Positions 34,983 to 43,555 of a DNA stretch of 64,000 bases are shown piece by piece. The notes beneath the pieces were generated by a model. That model did no database searches and was not told where the DNA came from. It was given only the letters and a program-made list of their open reading frames with translations. The stretch lies in the NCBI RefSeq assembly GCF_001042475.2, contig NZ_LECW02000045.1:496001-560000 (forward strand). The letters are read 5' to 3'. Source of the DNA: Bacillus glycinifermentans (lineage in GTDB: Bacteria > Bacillota > Bacilli > Bacillales > Bacillaceae). Position 1 is the stretch's first letter; each line of letters opens with the position of its first letter. The position numbers and the translations under genes are program-made.

Positions 34983-36164
34983 ATGTGGGTAATGCTATTA
35001 GCCTGTGTGGTCGTTGTTGGGATCGGCATTTATGAAAAGAGGCGCCATCAGCAAAACATCGATGCGCTGCCGGTCCGGGTAAACATCAACGGGATACGCG
35101 GAAAGTCCACGGTGACAAGGTTAACAACAGGGATATTAATCGAAGCAGGTTACAAAACAGTTGGAAAAACAACCGGGACTGATGCAAGGATGATTTATTG
35201 GGACACACCGGAAGAAAAGCCGATTAAAAGAAAGCCTCAAGGGCCGAATATCGGTGAACAAAAGGAAGTCATGAAAGAGACGGTGGAAAGGGGAGCCAAT
35301 GCGATCGTCAGCGAGTGTATGGCCGTTAACCCTGATTACCAAATCATCTTTCAGGAAGAATTGCTTCAGGCTAATATCGGGGTAATTGTAAACGTTCTTG
35401 AAGATCACATGGATGTCATGGGGCCGACTTTGGATGAAATCGCAGAAGCTTTTACGGCAACGATTCCTTATAACGGCCATTTGGTGATTACGGATAGCCC
35501 GTATACGGATTTCTTTAAAGAAGTTGCCAAAAAACGAAATACGAAAGTCATCATCGCAGATAACTCGAAAATAACGGATGATTATCTCCGCCAGTTTGAG
35601 TATATGGTGTTTCCGGATAATGCGTCGCTTGCTCTCGGGGTCGCGCAAGCGTTGGGAATTGACGAAGAAACGGCCTTTAAAGGCATGCTGAATGCGCCGC
35701 CTGATCCGGGAGCGATGAGGATTCTGCCGCTTATGAACGCCAAAAACCCCGGCCATTTCGTTAACGGTTTTGCGGCAAATGATGCCGCTTCCACATTAAA
35801 CATATGGAAGCGCGTGAAAGAAATAGGCTATCCGACGGATCAGCCGATCATCATTATGAACTGCCGCGCCGACCGGGTAGACAGGACACAGCAGTTTGCA
35901 GATGATGTCCTTCCTTATATTGAGGCAAGTGAACTTGTGCTGATTGGAGAAACGACAGAGCCGATCGTCAAAGCGTATGAAGCAGGCAAAATTCCTGCGG
36001 ACAAGCTGTTTGATTTGGAGTACAAAACGACGGAAGAAATTATGCACATGCTGAAAAATAAATTAGAGGGCCGCGTCATTTACGGAGTCGGCAATATTCA
36101 CGGAGCAGCGGAGCCTCTCATCGAAAAAATTCAAGATTACAAGATTAAACAGCTCGTTAGCTAG
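34983..36164 (+). CDS. pgsB: Poly-gamma-glutamate synthase PgsB (CapB)
   Basis: A 393-residue amide ligase at the membrane that polymerises glutamate through the gamma carboxyl, using ATP. It has an N-terminal membrane anchor (MWVMLLACVVVVGIGIYEK), the P-loop GIRGKSTVTR near residue 38, and Mur-ligase-like segments (ECMAVNPDYQ, VLEDHMDVMG). First gene of pgsBCAE. Confidence 0.96.
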   Translation: MWVMLLACVVVVGIGIYEKRRHQQNIDALPVRVNINGIRGKSTVTRLTTGILIEAGYKTVGKTTGTDARMIYWDTPEEKPIKRKPQGPNIGEQKEVMKETVERGANAIVSECMAVNPDYQIIFQEELLQANIGVIVNVLEDHMDVMGPTLDEIAEAFTATIPYNGHLVITDSPYTDFFKEVAKKRNTKVIIADNSKITDDYLRQFEYMVFPDNASLALGVAQALGIDEETAFKGMLNAPPDPGAMRILPLMNAKNPGHFVNGFAANDAASTLNIWKRVKEIGYPTDQPIIIMNCRADRVDRTQQFADDVLPYIEASELVLIGETTEPIVKAYEAGKIPADKLFDLEYKTTEEIMHMLKNKLEGRVIYGVGNIHGAAEPLIEKIQDYKIKQLVS

Positions 36165-36179
36165 GAGGAAGGGAACAAA

Positions 36180-36629
36180 ATGTTTGGATCAGATTTATAT
36201 ATCGCCCTCATATTAGGAGTTTTACTCAGTCTAATATTTGCAGAAAAAACGGGAATTGTACCGGCGGGACTTGTCGTACCAGGTTATTTGGGGCTTGTGT
36301 TCAATCAGCCGATTTTCATGCTGCTCGTCCTTTTTGTCAGTCTCTTGACATATGTAATCGTAAAATTCGGACTTTCAAAAATCATGATTTTGTACGGACG
36401 CAGAAAATTTGCGGCAATGCTGATTACGGGTATTCTCCTGAAAATCGGATTTGATTTCATCTACCCGGCCATGCCGTTTGAGATTGCGGAATTCAGGGGA
36501 ATCGGTATCATCGTTCCGGGATTAATCGCCAATACCATCCAAAGACAAGGGCTGACCATTACGCTCGGAAGCACGCTTTTGTTAAGCGGAGCAACATTCG
36601 TCATTATGTATGCTTACTATCTAATCTAA
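36180..36629 (+). CDS. pgsC: Poly-gamma-glutamate synthase subunit PgsC (CapC)
   Basis: A 149-residue integral membrane protein with four to five hydrophobic helices (DLYIALILGVLLSLIFAEKT, PAGLVVPGYLGLVF). It forms the polymerase core with PgsB. It starts 15 nt after pgsB. Confidence 0.95.
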   Translation: MFGSDLYIALILGVLLSLIFAEKTGIVPAGLVVPGYLGLVFNQPIFMLLVLFVSLLTYVIVKFGLSKIMILYGRRKFAAMLITGILLKIGFDFIYPAMPFEIAEFRGIGIIVPGLIANTIQRQGLTITLGSTLLLSGATFVIMYAYYLI

Positions 36630-36648
36630 AGTTAGGTGTGTCAAAACG

Positions 36649-37818
36649 ATGAAAAAACAACTGAACTTTCAGGAAAAGCTGCTGAAATTGACAAAGCAGG
36701 AGAAAAAGAAAACGAATAAACATGTTCTTATCGCATTGCCTGTTATATTTTGTCTCATGTTTGTCTTCACCTGGATTGGAAGCGCCAAAACTCCTCAACA
36801 AGTCGCGAAGCAAACGGACGCTAAACTGACGGCAACCTTTGTCGGTGATATCATGATGGGAAGAAATGTAGAAAAAGTGACAAAGCTGCATGGTTCAGAA
36901 AGTGTTTTCAAACACGTGAAGCCATACTTTGATGTGTCAGATTATATAACAGGAAACTTTGAAAACCCGGCAACCAATAAAAAAGACTACAAACCCGCAG
37001 ACAAGAACATTCACCTTCAAACCAATCTGGAGTCTGTGGAAACCTTGAAAAAAATGAATTTCAATGTGCTGAATTTCGCCAACAACCATGCGATGGATTA
37101 CGGGCAAAACGGTTTGGATGATACGCTTAATAAGTTCACAGAGGAGAATTTGGGCCTCGTGGGCGCAGGCAAAAACCTCGATGATGCGAAGCAGCATGTA
37201 TCTTATCAGAATGTGAACGGTGAAACCATTGCTACGCTCGGATTTACAGACACCTACACGAAAAATTTTACAGCGAAAAAGGACAGAGGCGGAGTATTGC
37301 CGTTAAGCCCGAAAATTTTCATTCCGATGATTGCGGAAGCGTCCAAAAAAGCCGATCTCGTCATCGTGCATGTTCACTGGGGTCAGGAGTATGACAACGA
37401 ACCGAACGACAGGCAGAAAGATTTGGCAAAAGCGATCGCCGATGCGGGGGCTGACATAATCATCGGCGCTCACCCGCACGTTCTTGAACCGATTGAAGTA
37501 TATAAAGGCACAGTCATTTTTTACAGCCTTGGAAACTTCGTCTTTGACCAGGGATGGTCAAGAACTCGCGACAGCGCGCTTGTTCAATACCATTTAATGA
37601 ACGACGGCAAAGGCCGTTTCGAGGTCACGCCTCTCAATATTCGCGAAGCAACGCCGTCGCCGTTGGGCAAGAGCGATTTCATGAAGCGGGAAGCGATTTT
37701 CCGCCAATTGACAAAAGGGACAAACCTGGAGTGGAAAGAGGAAAACGGAAAATTAACGTTTGAAGTCGATCATACCGACAAACTGAAAAATAACGAAAAC
37801 GGAGTGACGAACAAATGA
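36649..37818 (+). CDS. pgsA: Poly-gamma-glutamate export/assembly protein PgsA (CapA)
   Basis: A 389-residue protein with a basic cytoplasmic N-terminus, one membrane anchor (residues 25-45, VLIALPVIFCLMFVFTWIG) and an extracellular metallophosphatase-like domain. That domain has FVGDIMMGRN, NFANNHAMDYG, VHVHWGQEYDNEP and IIGAHPHVLEP, typical of the CapA family. Needed for polymer synthesis and export. Confidence 0.95.
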   Translation: MKKQLNFQEKLLKLTKQEKKKTNKHVLIALPVIFCLMFVFTWIGSAKTPQQVAKQTDAKLTATFVGDIMMGRNVEKVTKLHGSESVFKHVKPYFDVSDYITGNFENPATNKKDYKPADKNIHLQTNLESVETLKKMNFNVLNFANNHAMDYGQNGLDDTLNKFTEENLGLVGAGKNLDDAKQHVSYQNVNGETIATLGFTDTYTKNFTAKKDRGGVLPLSPKIFIPMIAEASKKADLVIVHVHWGQEYDNEPNDRQKDLAKAIADAGADIIIGAHPHVLEPIEVYKGTVIFYSLGNFVFDQGWSRTRDSALVQYHLMNDGKGRFEVTPLNIREATPSPLGKSDFMKREAIFRQLTKGTNLEWKEENGKLTFEVDHTDKLKNNENGVTNK

Positions 37819-37982
37819 AATTTGTTAAAGCGCTATGGCCGTTTGTAGGACTCGTTCTGATCATTTCCTTCATGTCCGCTTTTAAATACACTGATGAACT
37901 GTCAAGCGACGAAAAAGCAAAGATTTCAACGGAAATGCAGAAAGTGCGTCAGCAGGATAACACAACAGGCGCTGAGCAATAA
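37815..37982 (+). CDS. pgsE: Small PGA-locus protein PgsE (CapE)
   Basis: A 55-residue protein (MKFVKALWPFVGLVLIISFM...) with one N-terminal membrane helix and a charged tail. Its ATG overlaps the pgsA stop by 4 nt. It matches the short fourth gene of the pgs/cap operon, which supports PGA production. Confidence 0.88.
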   Translation: MKFVKALWPFVGLVLIISFMSAFKYTDELSSDEKAKISTEMQKVRQQDNTTGAEQ

Positions 37983-37992
37983 GCAATCCCTA

Positions 37993-38027
37993 AGACTGTT
38001 CGAGAGCATCTCGGCAGTCTTTTTTTT
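37993..38027 (+). terminator. Terminator after pgsBCAE
   Basis: AGACTG pairs with CAGTCT, with an inner CGAG/CTCG stem, followed by eight T residues. Confidence 0.85.
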
Positions 38028-38330
38028 CGGGATCAGCGACAAATTTCATAAGCAATCAGGGAAAAAAGTTTTATAAAAATTCAGGAGGATTTTGGTGTTG
38101 GTAACAGCCGGCGTTTATTGTATTCTTTTAAGGGGTAAAAGCCCAATCAAAGAAGAAACTGCGAATGATACCCGGCTTTGTTGAAAACGGCCAATCGGGA
38201 TGAAACAAACACCTCATGTCTCTCACCTACTGCTGCATCATTACCCCTCAGATGTATTGAAATGCAAGATCATTCGTTGCCTGCCATTTCTTCTCACGCT
38301 TCAAACGATATATTGAATCAGCCCAACCCT
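38028..38330. other. Intergenic region before pgdS
   Basis: About 300 bp with no established gene. A 29-codon frame (GTG at 38095, stop 38182-38184) follows a full AGGAGG and TATAAA-like sequence, but no homologue is recognised. The rest appears non-coding up to the SigD promoter of pgdS. Confidence 0.35.
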
Positions 38331-38357
38331 TAAATATCCCAGTAAAACCGACGATGA
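38331..38357 (+). promoter_or_regulatory. Candidate SigD promoter of pgdS
   Basis: TAAA (38331-38334), 15 bp, GACGATGA (38350-38357): 6 of 8 matches to the SigD -10 with exact spacing, 28 bp before the pgdS start. B. subtilis pgdS is reported as SigD-dependent. Confidence 0.6.
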
Positions 38358-38385
38358 TAGAGAAAAAAGAGGAGGAAAAGATCAA

Positions 38386-39633
38386 TTGGAGAAAATAACT
38401 TCGTACAAACGGATGCTTTTATTTATCGTGATGGCAGCGTTTTTAATGCTTCCATTTTGGCCTGGCGGCAAAATCGCCAAGGCAGAGGAGAAAGGCGAAT
38501 ATATTGCAAAAACGGCAAAAAAATTCGAAGGAACAAAATACGCTTATGGCGGCGCCTCGCCTAAGAAAGGTTTTGATCCGTCAGGCTTTGTGCAGTACGT
38601 GTTTCAAGAAGCGCTTGACGTCTCGCTTCCGAGAACGGTAAAGGAGCAGGCGGAGCTTGGGACAAAGGTGGACCGGGAGGATCTTGAGGAAGGCGACCTT
38701 GTCTTTTTCAAAAACGCTGCCCTTGAATCAGACGGACCGACGCATGTCGCCATTTATTTAGGACAAGGTCAAATCATTCACAGCACGAAATCGGACGGAA
38801 TCTCCATTACAAAGCTTGAAGGCAGCACCTATTGGAGTTCGTCCTATCAACAGGCGAGAAGAATTACGAAAGAGCCGGCAATATCCAATGATCCTGTCGT
38901 TCAAAAAGCCCTCGATTACATTGGAGTTCCTTATGTGTTTGGAAGTGCGTTCCCCGATATCGGATTTGATTGTTCCGGCCTGACCCAATATGTGTTTAGA
39001 GAGGCGCTCGGCGTATATTTGCCAAGATCGGCAGAACAGCAATGGGCAGTCGGCAAAAAAGTGAAATTGGAGGATATACAGCCGGGAGATGTCATCTTTT
39101 TCAGCAACACGTACAAGCCAGGCATATCGCATAACGGTATTTATGCCGGCGGCGGCAGATTCATCCATGCGAGCCGCTCGGATAAAGTGACGATCTCTTA
39201 CTTGTCTGCTTCATACTGGCAAAAGAAATTTACGGGTATCCGCCGCTTTGAGAATCTGTCGCTCCCGAATAATCCGATCGTATCTGAAGCGATCAAATAT
39301 ATTGGCGAAGTCCCGTACAAAAAAGGCGGTACAACGCCTCGGAACGGTTTTGATACAGCCGGGTTTATCCAATATGTTTATAAAACGGCAGCAGGCATCG
39401 AACTTCCGCGCTATGCCGATAAGCAGTACAAAGCAGGCGTCAGCATTAAAAAAAGAGAGCTTCGGGCAGGCGATATTGTGTTCTTCAAAGGAACGACCAC
39501 CCTTAATCCTGCGATCTACATCGGAAACGGCCAAGTCGTCTTGGTCACCCTGTCTTCAGGCGTGACGACTGCCGATATGGAGACGAGCTCGTATTGGAAG
39601 GATAAATACGTCGGAAGCATCAGAATTCAATAA
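38386..39633 (+). CDS. pgdS: Gamma-polyglutamate hydrolase PgdS
   Basis: A 415-residue secreted endo-hydrolase that cuts poly-gamma-glutamate and releases it from the cell. Signal peptide MEKITSYKRMLLFIVMAAFLM, then three NlpC/P60 repeats. Only the middle repeat keeps the nucleophile (Cys196 in FDCSG) and His249. In the first, Cys is replaced by Pro65 (FDPSG) while the His residues remain; in the third it is Thr324 (FDTAG) and the His residues are lost. The B. subtilis enzyme shows the same pattern. TTG start after GAGGAGG. Confidence 0.95.
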   Translation: MEKITSYKRMLLFIVMAAFLMLPFWPGGKIAKAEEKGEYIAKTAKKFEGTKYAYGGASPKKGFDPSGFVQYVFQEALDVSLPRTVKEQAELGTKVDREDLEEGDLVFFKNAALESDGPTHVAIYLGQGQIIHSTKSDGISITKLEGSTYWSSSYQQARRITKEPAISNDPVVQKALDYIGVPYVFGSAFPDIGFDCSGLTQYVFREALGVYLPRSAEQQWAVGKKVKLEDIQPGDVIFFSNTYKPGISHNGIYAGGGRFIHASRSDKVTISYLSASYWQKKFTGIRRFENLSLPNNPIVSEAIKYIGEVPYKKGGTTPRNGFDTAGFIQYVYKTAAGIELPRYADKQYKAGVSIKKRELRAGDIVFFKGTTTLNPAIYIGNGQVVLVTLSSGVTTADMETSSYWKDKYVGSIRIQ

Positions 39634-39660
39634 AACCGCTTAAAGCATCAAGCGGTTTCA
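39633..39660. terminator. Hairpin after pgdS
   Basis: AAACCGCTT (39633-39641) pairs with AAGCGGTTT (39650-39658). The plus-strand tail is poor in T; the minus-strand tail (TTTTATTG) is better, so it may stop transcripts from the right more efficiently. Confidence 0.6.
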
Positions 39661-39821
39661 GTGTGTTGACAAACCCTTGCATTCGTTGTCAGATTATAAG
39701 CCATCGTCACCGTGTCAGGGAACGGCGGTGAAGTGCACGGACGTCCTATCTGAACAACGCCGTCGAAAATCCGATGCTCGGTTTCCTAGACTGCACCGGT
39801 TTCAGACCGTGCGGAAAGGAT
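39661..39821. other. Unexplained structured stretch between two hairpins
   Basis: About 160 bp between the pgdS hairpin and the strong terminator at 39822, downstream of both converging genes. It holds several inverted repeats: TGACAA/TTGTCA (39667-39691), TCACCG/CGGTGA (39707-39731) and GCAC-GGT/ACC-GTGC (39793-39812). It starts with a TTGACA that has no well-spaced -10. No recognised protein frame. Could be a structured RNA, an extragenic repeat element or a gene remnant. Confidence 0.35.
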
Positions 39822-39862
39822 GACAAAATCCTAAAAACTTTAAACCTTTTTAGGATTTTGTC
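39822..39862. terminator. Strong bidirectional terminator before ywtE
   Basis: A 16-bp perfect stem, GACAAAATCCTAAAAA (39822-39837) with its complement (39847-39862), followed by TTTT; it serves ywtE and anything transcribed from the left. Confidence 0.88.
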
Positions 39863-39864
39863 TT

Positions 39865-40725
39865 TTAATGATATTCGTTTTCCAGCAGCTTGTTGATAAA
39901 ATAAGCGACGCCATTTTCGTCATTGCTTTTCGTAATAAACATGCTCATATGTTTTAACTCATCGATCGCATTTCCCATCGCGATTCGGTGGCCGGCTTCT
40001 TCAAACATTGATAAATCGTTCGGACTGTCGCCGATTGCATAAATATCCTGTTTCTCAATGCCGTAGTGTTTCGCAAATTCTCTAAGCGCCCGGCCTTTGC
40101 CTGATTCGGCAGGGAGAATTTCGATTATATGCTTTCCTGATGAAGTGAGTCCGAGCTTCGGATTTGCCGACAGATCAGCTTTTGCTTTCTTGAGTTTCTC
40201 CGTATCAAACGAAAAGCAAAGCAGCTTATAAATGTTTTCATCGCTTTCAAATACTTTGCGAATATCGGGAACCGGCTTGATCCCGAATTGTTTGAACTGT
40301 GTCAGCGCTCCCTGCCACAGCGTGTCCCTGTCTTCATCCGGATTGGCGCTTGCGACAATATCAAGCTCGGCTTCGAGCTTTTGTTTTCCGTCATACGGCG
40401 ATAAAAGGGCATCATCCGTATATACTTCGAAATAAATATCCTGTTCTGTCAAATATTTGGCGGTTTTCTGCCCGGTTTCCCGATCCATTAAGGTCCGGCT
40501 GAGCAGTTTATAGTTGAAATCGTGAACCGTTCCCCCGTTTGCGGCGATAATCGGAATGTCCAAACCGTTGAGCAGCGCTTTTACGTCAAACGTTGCCCTT
40601 CCTGTGCAGATCGCTACAATGCAGTCTGAGATAAGCGCCTTTTTGATAGCGGCACGGTTTTCAGCGGAAATTTTGCTTTCGGCGTTTAAAAGGGTTCCGT
40701 CTAAATCGATTGCAATTAACCTCAT
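39865..40725 (-). CDS. ywtE: Cof-type HAD phosphatase YwtE
   Basis: A 286-residue HAD hydrolase. Motif I is DLDGTLLNA (residues 6-14), motif II is AICTGRATF, and motif IV is GDSPNDLSMFEEAG near residue 233. Clear paralogue of phoC at 8733 (both have TGRATF/TGRASFDV and similar caps). In B. subtilis YwtE has been linked to flavin nucleotide dephosphorylation; substrate here not proven. Confidence 0.88.
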   Translation of the reverse strand: MRLIAIDLDGTLLNAESKISAENRAAIKKALISDCIVAICTGRATFDVKALLNGLDIPIIAANGGTVHDFNYKLLSRTLMDRETGQKTAKYLTEQDIYFEVYTDDALLSPYDGKQKLEAELDIVASANPDEDRDTLWQGALTQFKQFGIKPVPDIRKVFESDENIYKLLCFSFDTEKLKKAKADLSANPKLGLTSSGKHIIEILPAESGKGRALREFAKHYGIEKQDIYAIGDSPNDLSMFEEAGHRIAMGNAIDELKHMSMFITKSNDENGVAYFINKLLENEYH

Positions 40726-40862
40726 TATGTAAATATGACCTCCTGTGAAAGCGGATTTCTGTTTTTCAGAGGCAAAAAAACAACTTTCTATAAAATCTGT
40801 TATGTAAAAAGGCTAAACCTAAATTTCATTTTTTTCAATAGTAAATCGTGAGGATATAAAGC

Positions 40863-40893
40863 AAAAAAAGATGATGCCAGATCATCCTTTTTC
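40863..40893 (-). terminator. Terminator after tagT
   Basis: GATGAT/ATCATC stem extended by A/T pairs; the minus-strand tail is a run of seven T. Confidence 0.75.
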
Positions 40894-40896
40894 GTA

Positions 40897-41853
40897 TTAT
40901 GAGCCTAATTGCTGCTTTAATTCCTGTTTGATTTCGGCGAGAGTTGTTTGATCAAGCTGGAAATAGTAGACTTTCCCCGGCTTATAATCGCTTCCTTTCA
41001 ACTGAAGGGAATCAACTGATTGGAGCGATGAAATAAACGGAATCAATCCGATCGCGTCATTTAGTGACAAGTTCATCGAAACATTTTTTCCGAGTGTGTC
41101 AAGGATATCGTCATATGCAGGAATAGAAGTAATCGATTTGGATTTGCTGATGATCGCCTTTATCACTTCCATCTGCCGCTGCCCGCGCATTAAGTCGGTA
41201 TCCGCTTTTCTCGTTCTGACATAAGCCAAGGCTTCTTCGCCGTTCAGCGTCTGAGAACCGGTTGTGAGATTGACTTTGCCTTTTGTATCTTTTGTAATTT
41301 GTTTGACGATATACTCATTTTTAATCGTAACCGGAACACCGCCCAGCTCATCGATAATTTCTTCGAAGGCGGTAAAATTGATATCAACTACATAATCCAC
41401 TGGTACATCAAGCAAATTCTCAACGGTTTCCACGCTGAGATCCCGGCCGCCAAGCGAGTGGGCGTGCGTGATTTTATCCAATCCGTGTCCGGGGATATTT
41501 ACATAAGAATCCCGTGGAATGCTCAGCAGTTTTACAGACTTGTCTTTTCGGTTGAAAGTAGCGAGAATCATGGCATCGCTTCGCTCTTTATTCATATCCT
41601 GGCCAGGTCGTGCGTCATTTCCCATCAGGAGGACTGTAAAATTATCTTTGGCCGGATTGAATTCTTTAATCCGTTTAACGGATTGGCTTCCCCTTGCGAG
41701 GTCGATATGCGCCTCTTTTGATGCGCTGGCGACTTTATAGTAGGCGTAACCGCCTGCGGCTGCTGTAGCCGTCACAATTAAAGCGATCAAGAACAATGAG
41801 TATTTGACCCATTTTCTTAGTTTTCTTTTCTTCGTTCGTTGCGATCGTGACAT
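40897..41853 (-). CDS. tagT: LytR-CpsA-Psr ligase TagT (YwtF)
   Basis: A 318-residue membrane-anchored enzyme that transfers wall teichoic acid from undecaprenyl carrier to peptidoglycan. Short cytoplasmic N-terminus, membrane helix at about 15-37 (YSLFLIALIVTATAAAGGYAYY), then the LCP domain. Conserved Arg/Asp residues lie in LLMGNDARPGQDMNKERSDAMILATF and SIPRDSYVNIPGHGLDKITHAHSLGG. It complements the tag genes at 57-63.6 kb. Confidence 0.93.
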   Translation of the reverse strand: MSRSQRTKKRKLRKWVKYSLFLIALIVTATAAAGGYAYYKVASASKEAHIDLARGSQSVKRIKEFNPAKDNFTVLLMGNDARPGQDMNKERSDAMILATFNRKDKSVKLLSIPRDSYVNIPGHGLDKITHAHSLGGRDLSVETVENLLDVPVDYVVDINFTAFEEIIDELGGVPVTIKNEYIVKQITKDTKGKVNLTTGSQTLNGEEALAYVRTRKADTDLMRGQRQMEVIKAIISKSKSITSIPAYDDILDTLGKNVSMNLSLNDAIGLIPFISSLQSVDSLQLKGSDYKPGKVYYFQLDQTTLAEIKQELKQQLGS

Positions 41854-42155
41854 TTTGTAATCTCCTCTTCTATTTATTGAAACGTACCATTATTGTTGAA
41901 TAAGTTCAAATTTTTATAAAAATATTGTTTCACAATATTAGATTTTACCATATATCAAGTTTCCGGGCGCGGGGATTCGGCGTTTTGCTGCTATTTATTT
42001 TTGACGCCTATAATATGACGTCAAAATCATAAAAATGTTTCATTTAATCGCATTCCTTTTAATGGAATTTACTCTTGATGTTTGAAGAATTAGAGATAAG
42101 GTAAAAGATTCATAAAGACATCAGCACTCTTGTTGAAAAGAGGAGGAGTTTATTA
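41854..42155. promoter_or_regulatory. Divergent control region between tagT and ywtG
   Basis: Two operator-like inverted repeats are present: AATATTGT-TTC-ACAATATT (41921-41939) and TTTTGACG-N12-CGTCAAAA (41999-42026). The spacer of the second contains TATAAT (42009-42014). A weak SigB-like pair GTTTGA (42080-42085), 13 bp, AGGTAA (42099-42104) lies nearer ywtG. Which protein binds is not known. Confidence 0.4.
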
Positions 42156-43529
42156 ATGAGTAAAAATAGGCCGAATAGCTGGCTCTATTTTTTCGGAGCA
42201 TTGGGAGGGGTTCTTTACGGTTATGACACTGGCGTTATTTCCGGAGCAATCCTGTTTATGAAAGAGGAACTTGGGCTGAATGCATTTACAGAAGGGCTTG
42301 TCGTCAGCTCAATTTTAATCGGAGCGATGTTCGGTTCCGGTTTTTCGGGAAAGCTGACAGACCGCTTTGGAAGAAGGAAGGCGATCATGTCTGCGGCCCT
42401 CCTGTTTTGCATCGGCGGGCTGGGTACGGCGCTGGCGCCAACGATGGAATATATGGTGGCCTTTAGAATCGTGCTCGGACTTGCTGTCGGCTGTTCGACA
42501 ACGATCGTTCCTCTGTATCTTTCAGAGCTGGCGCCGAAGGAGTCAAGAGGCGCTCTTTCTTCGCTGAATCAGTTGATGATTACGATCGGGATTCTCATTT
42601 CTTATTTGATTAATTATGCGTTTAGCGATACGGGTGCATGGCGCTGGATGCTCGGTTTGGGGCTTGTACCGTCAATCGCTCTTCTGATCGGCATCTTTTT
42701 CATGCCTGAGAGCCCGCGCTGGCTGCTCGCAAAGGGGAAAGAGGAAAAAGCGAGAGCGGTTCTGAACAAGATGAGAGGCGAAAAGAGGGTTGAGCAGGAG
42801 ATAACTGAAATCAAGAATGCGGAACAGCAGGATAAAGGAGGCTTGAAAGAGCTTTTTGAGCCATGGGTTCGCCCGGCTTTGATTGCAGGTCTCGGCCTCG
42901 CATTTCTCCAGCAATTTATCGGGACGAATACGATTATTTACTATGCGCCAAAAACGTTTACAAATGTCGGCTTTGAAGATTCAGCCGCTATTTTAGGAAC
43001 GGTCGGCATCGGGACGGTTAACGTACTGATGACGCTTGTGGCGATCCGCATGATCGACCGGATCGGCAGAAAGCCGCTTTTGCTGGTCGGAAATGCGGGG
43101 ATGGTCATCAGCCTGATCGTGCTGTCAGCGGCCAACATCTTTTTTGGCGATACCACTGGAGCGGCATGGACGACGGTTATTTGCTTAGGTATTTTCATCG
43201 TGGTGTTTGCTGTCAGCTGGGGGCCCATTGTCTGGGTGATGCTCCCCGAACTGTTCCCGCTTCACGTCAGGGGAATCGGAACGGGGGTATCGACGTTGAT
43301 GCTCCACGCCGGAAACCTCATCGTGACGCTGAGCTTCCCGCCGCTTCTTGAAGTAATGGGCATCAGCTATTTGTTCCTTTGCTATGCTGTAATCGGGATC
43401 GCTGCATTCCTGTTCGTCTTTTTCAAAGTAACGGAGACAAAGGGAAAGAGCCTTGAAGAAATAGAACACGATTTAAAGGAAAAGCACGGCGGCAGCTTGA
43501 AAGCCGAAAGCCGGGCAGCGGAGCAGTAA
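42156..43529 (+). CDS. ywtG: MFS sugar:proton symporter YwtG
   Basis: A 457-residue 12-helix sugar porter. Family motifs are GYDTGVISGAILF in TM1, DRFGRRKAIM after TM2, PESPRWLLAKGK after TM6, DRIGRKPLL after TM8 and VTETKGKSLEEIE at the C-terminus. The near identity of central segments to B. subtilis YwtG distinguishes it from CsbC. Sugar specificity unknown. Confidence 0.93.
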   Translation: MSKNRPNSWLYFFGALGGVLYGYDTGVISGAILFMKEELGLNAFTEGLVVSSILIGAMFGSGFSGKLTDRFGRRKAIMSAALLFCIGGLGTALAPTMEYMVAFRIVLGLAVGCSTTIVPLYLSELAPKESRGALSSLNQLMITIGILISYLINYAFSDTGAWRWMLGLGLVPSIALLIGIFFMPESPRWLLAKGKEEKARAVLNKMRGEKRVEQEITEIKNAEQQDKGGLKELFEPWVRPALIAGLGLAFLQQFIGTNTIIYYAPKTFTNVGFEDSAAILGTVGIGTVNVLMTLVAIRMIDRIGRKPLLLVGNAGMVISLIVLSAANIFFGDTTGAAWTTVICLGIFIVVFAVSWGPIVWVMLPELFPLHVRGIGTGVSTLMLHAGNLIVTLSFPPLLEVMGISYLFLCYAVIGIAAFLFVFFKVTETKGKSLEEIEHDLKEKHGGSLKAESRAAEQ

Positions 43530-43555
43530 AAAGGATGGATGCCGCCATCCTTTTT
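43528..43555. terminator. Terminator shared by ywtG and the small ORF
   Basis: AAAAAGGATGG pairs with CCATCCTTTTT over a 6-nt loop; it spans the stop of ywtG and touches the stop of the converging 48-codon gene. Confidence 0.88.

Noticed and set aside
35136-35756. 206-codon open frame opposite pgsB
   Set aside because: Antisense to pgsB; the translation is typical of a complementary-strand shadow.
39774-39893. 39-codon frame crossing the ywtE terminator
   Set aside because: It reads through a strong hairpin and into the antisense of ywtE with no ribosome site.
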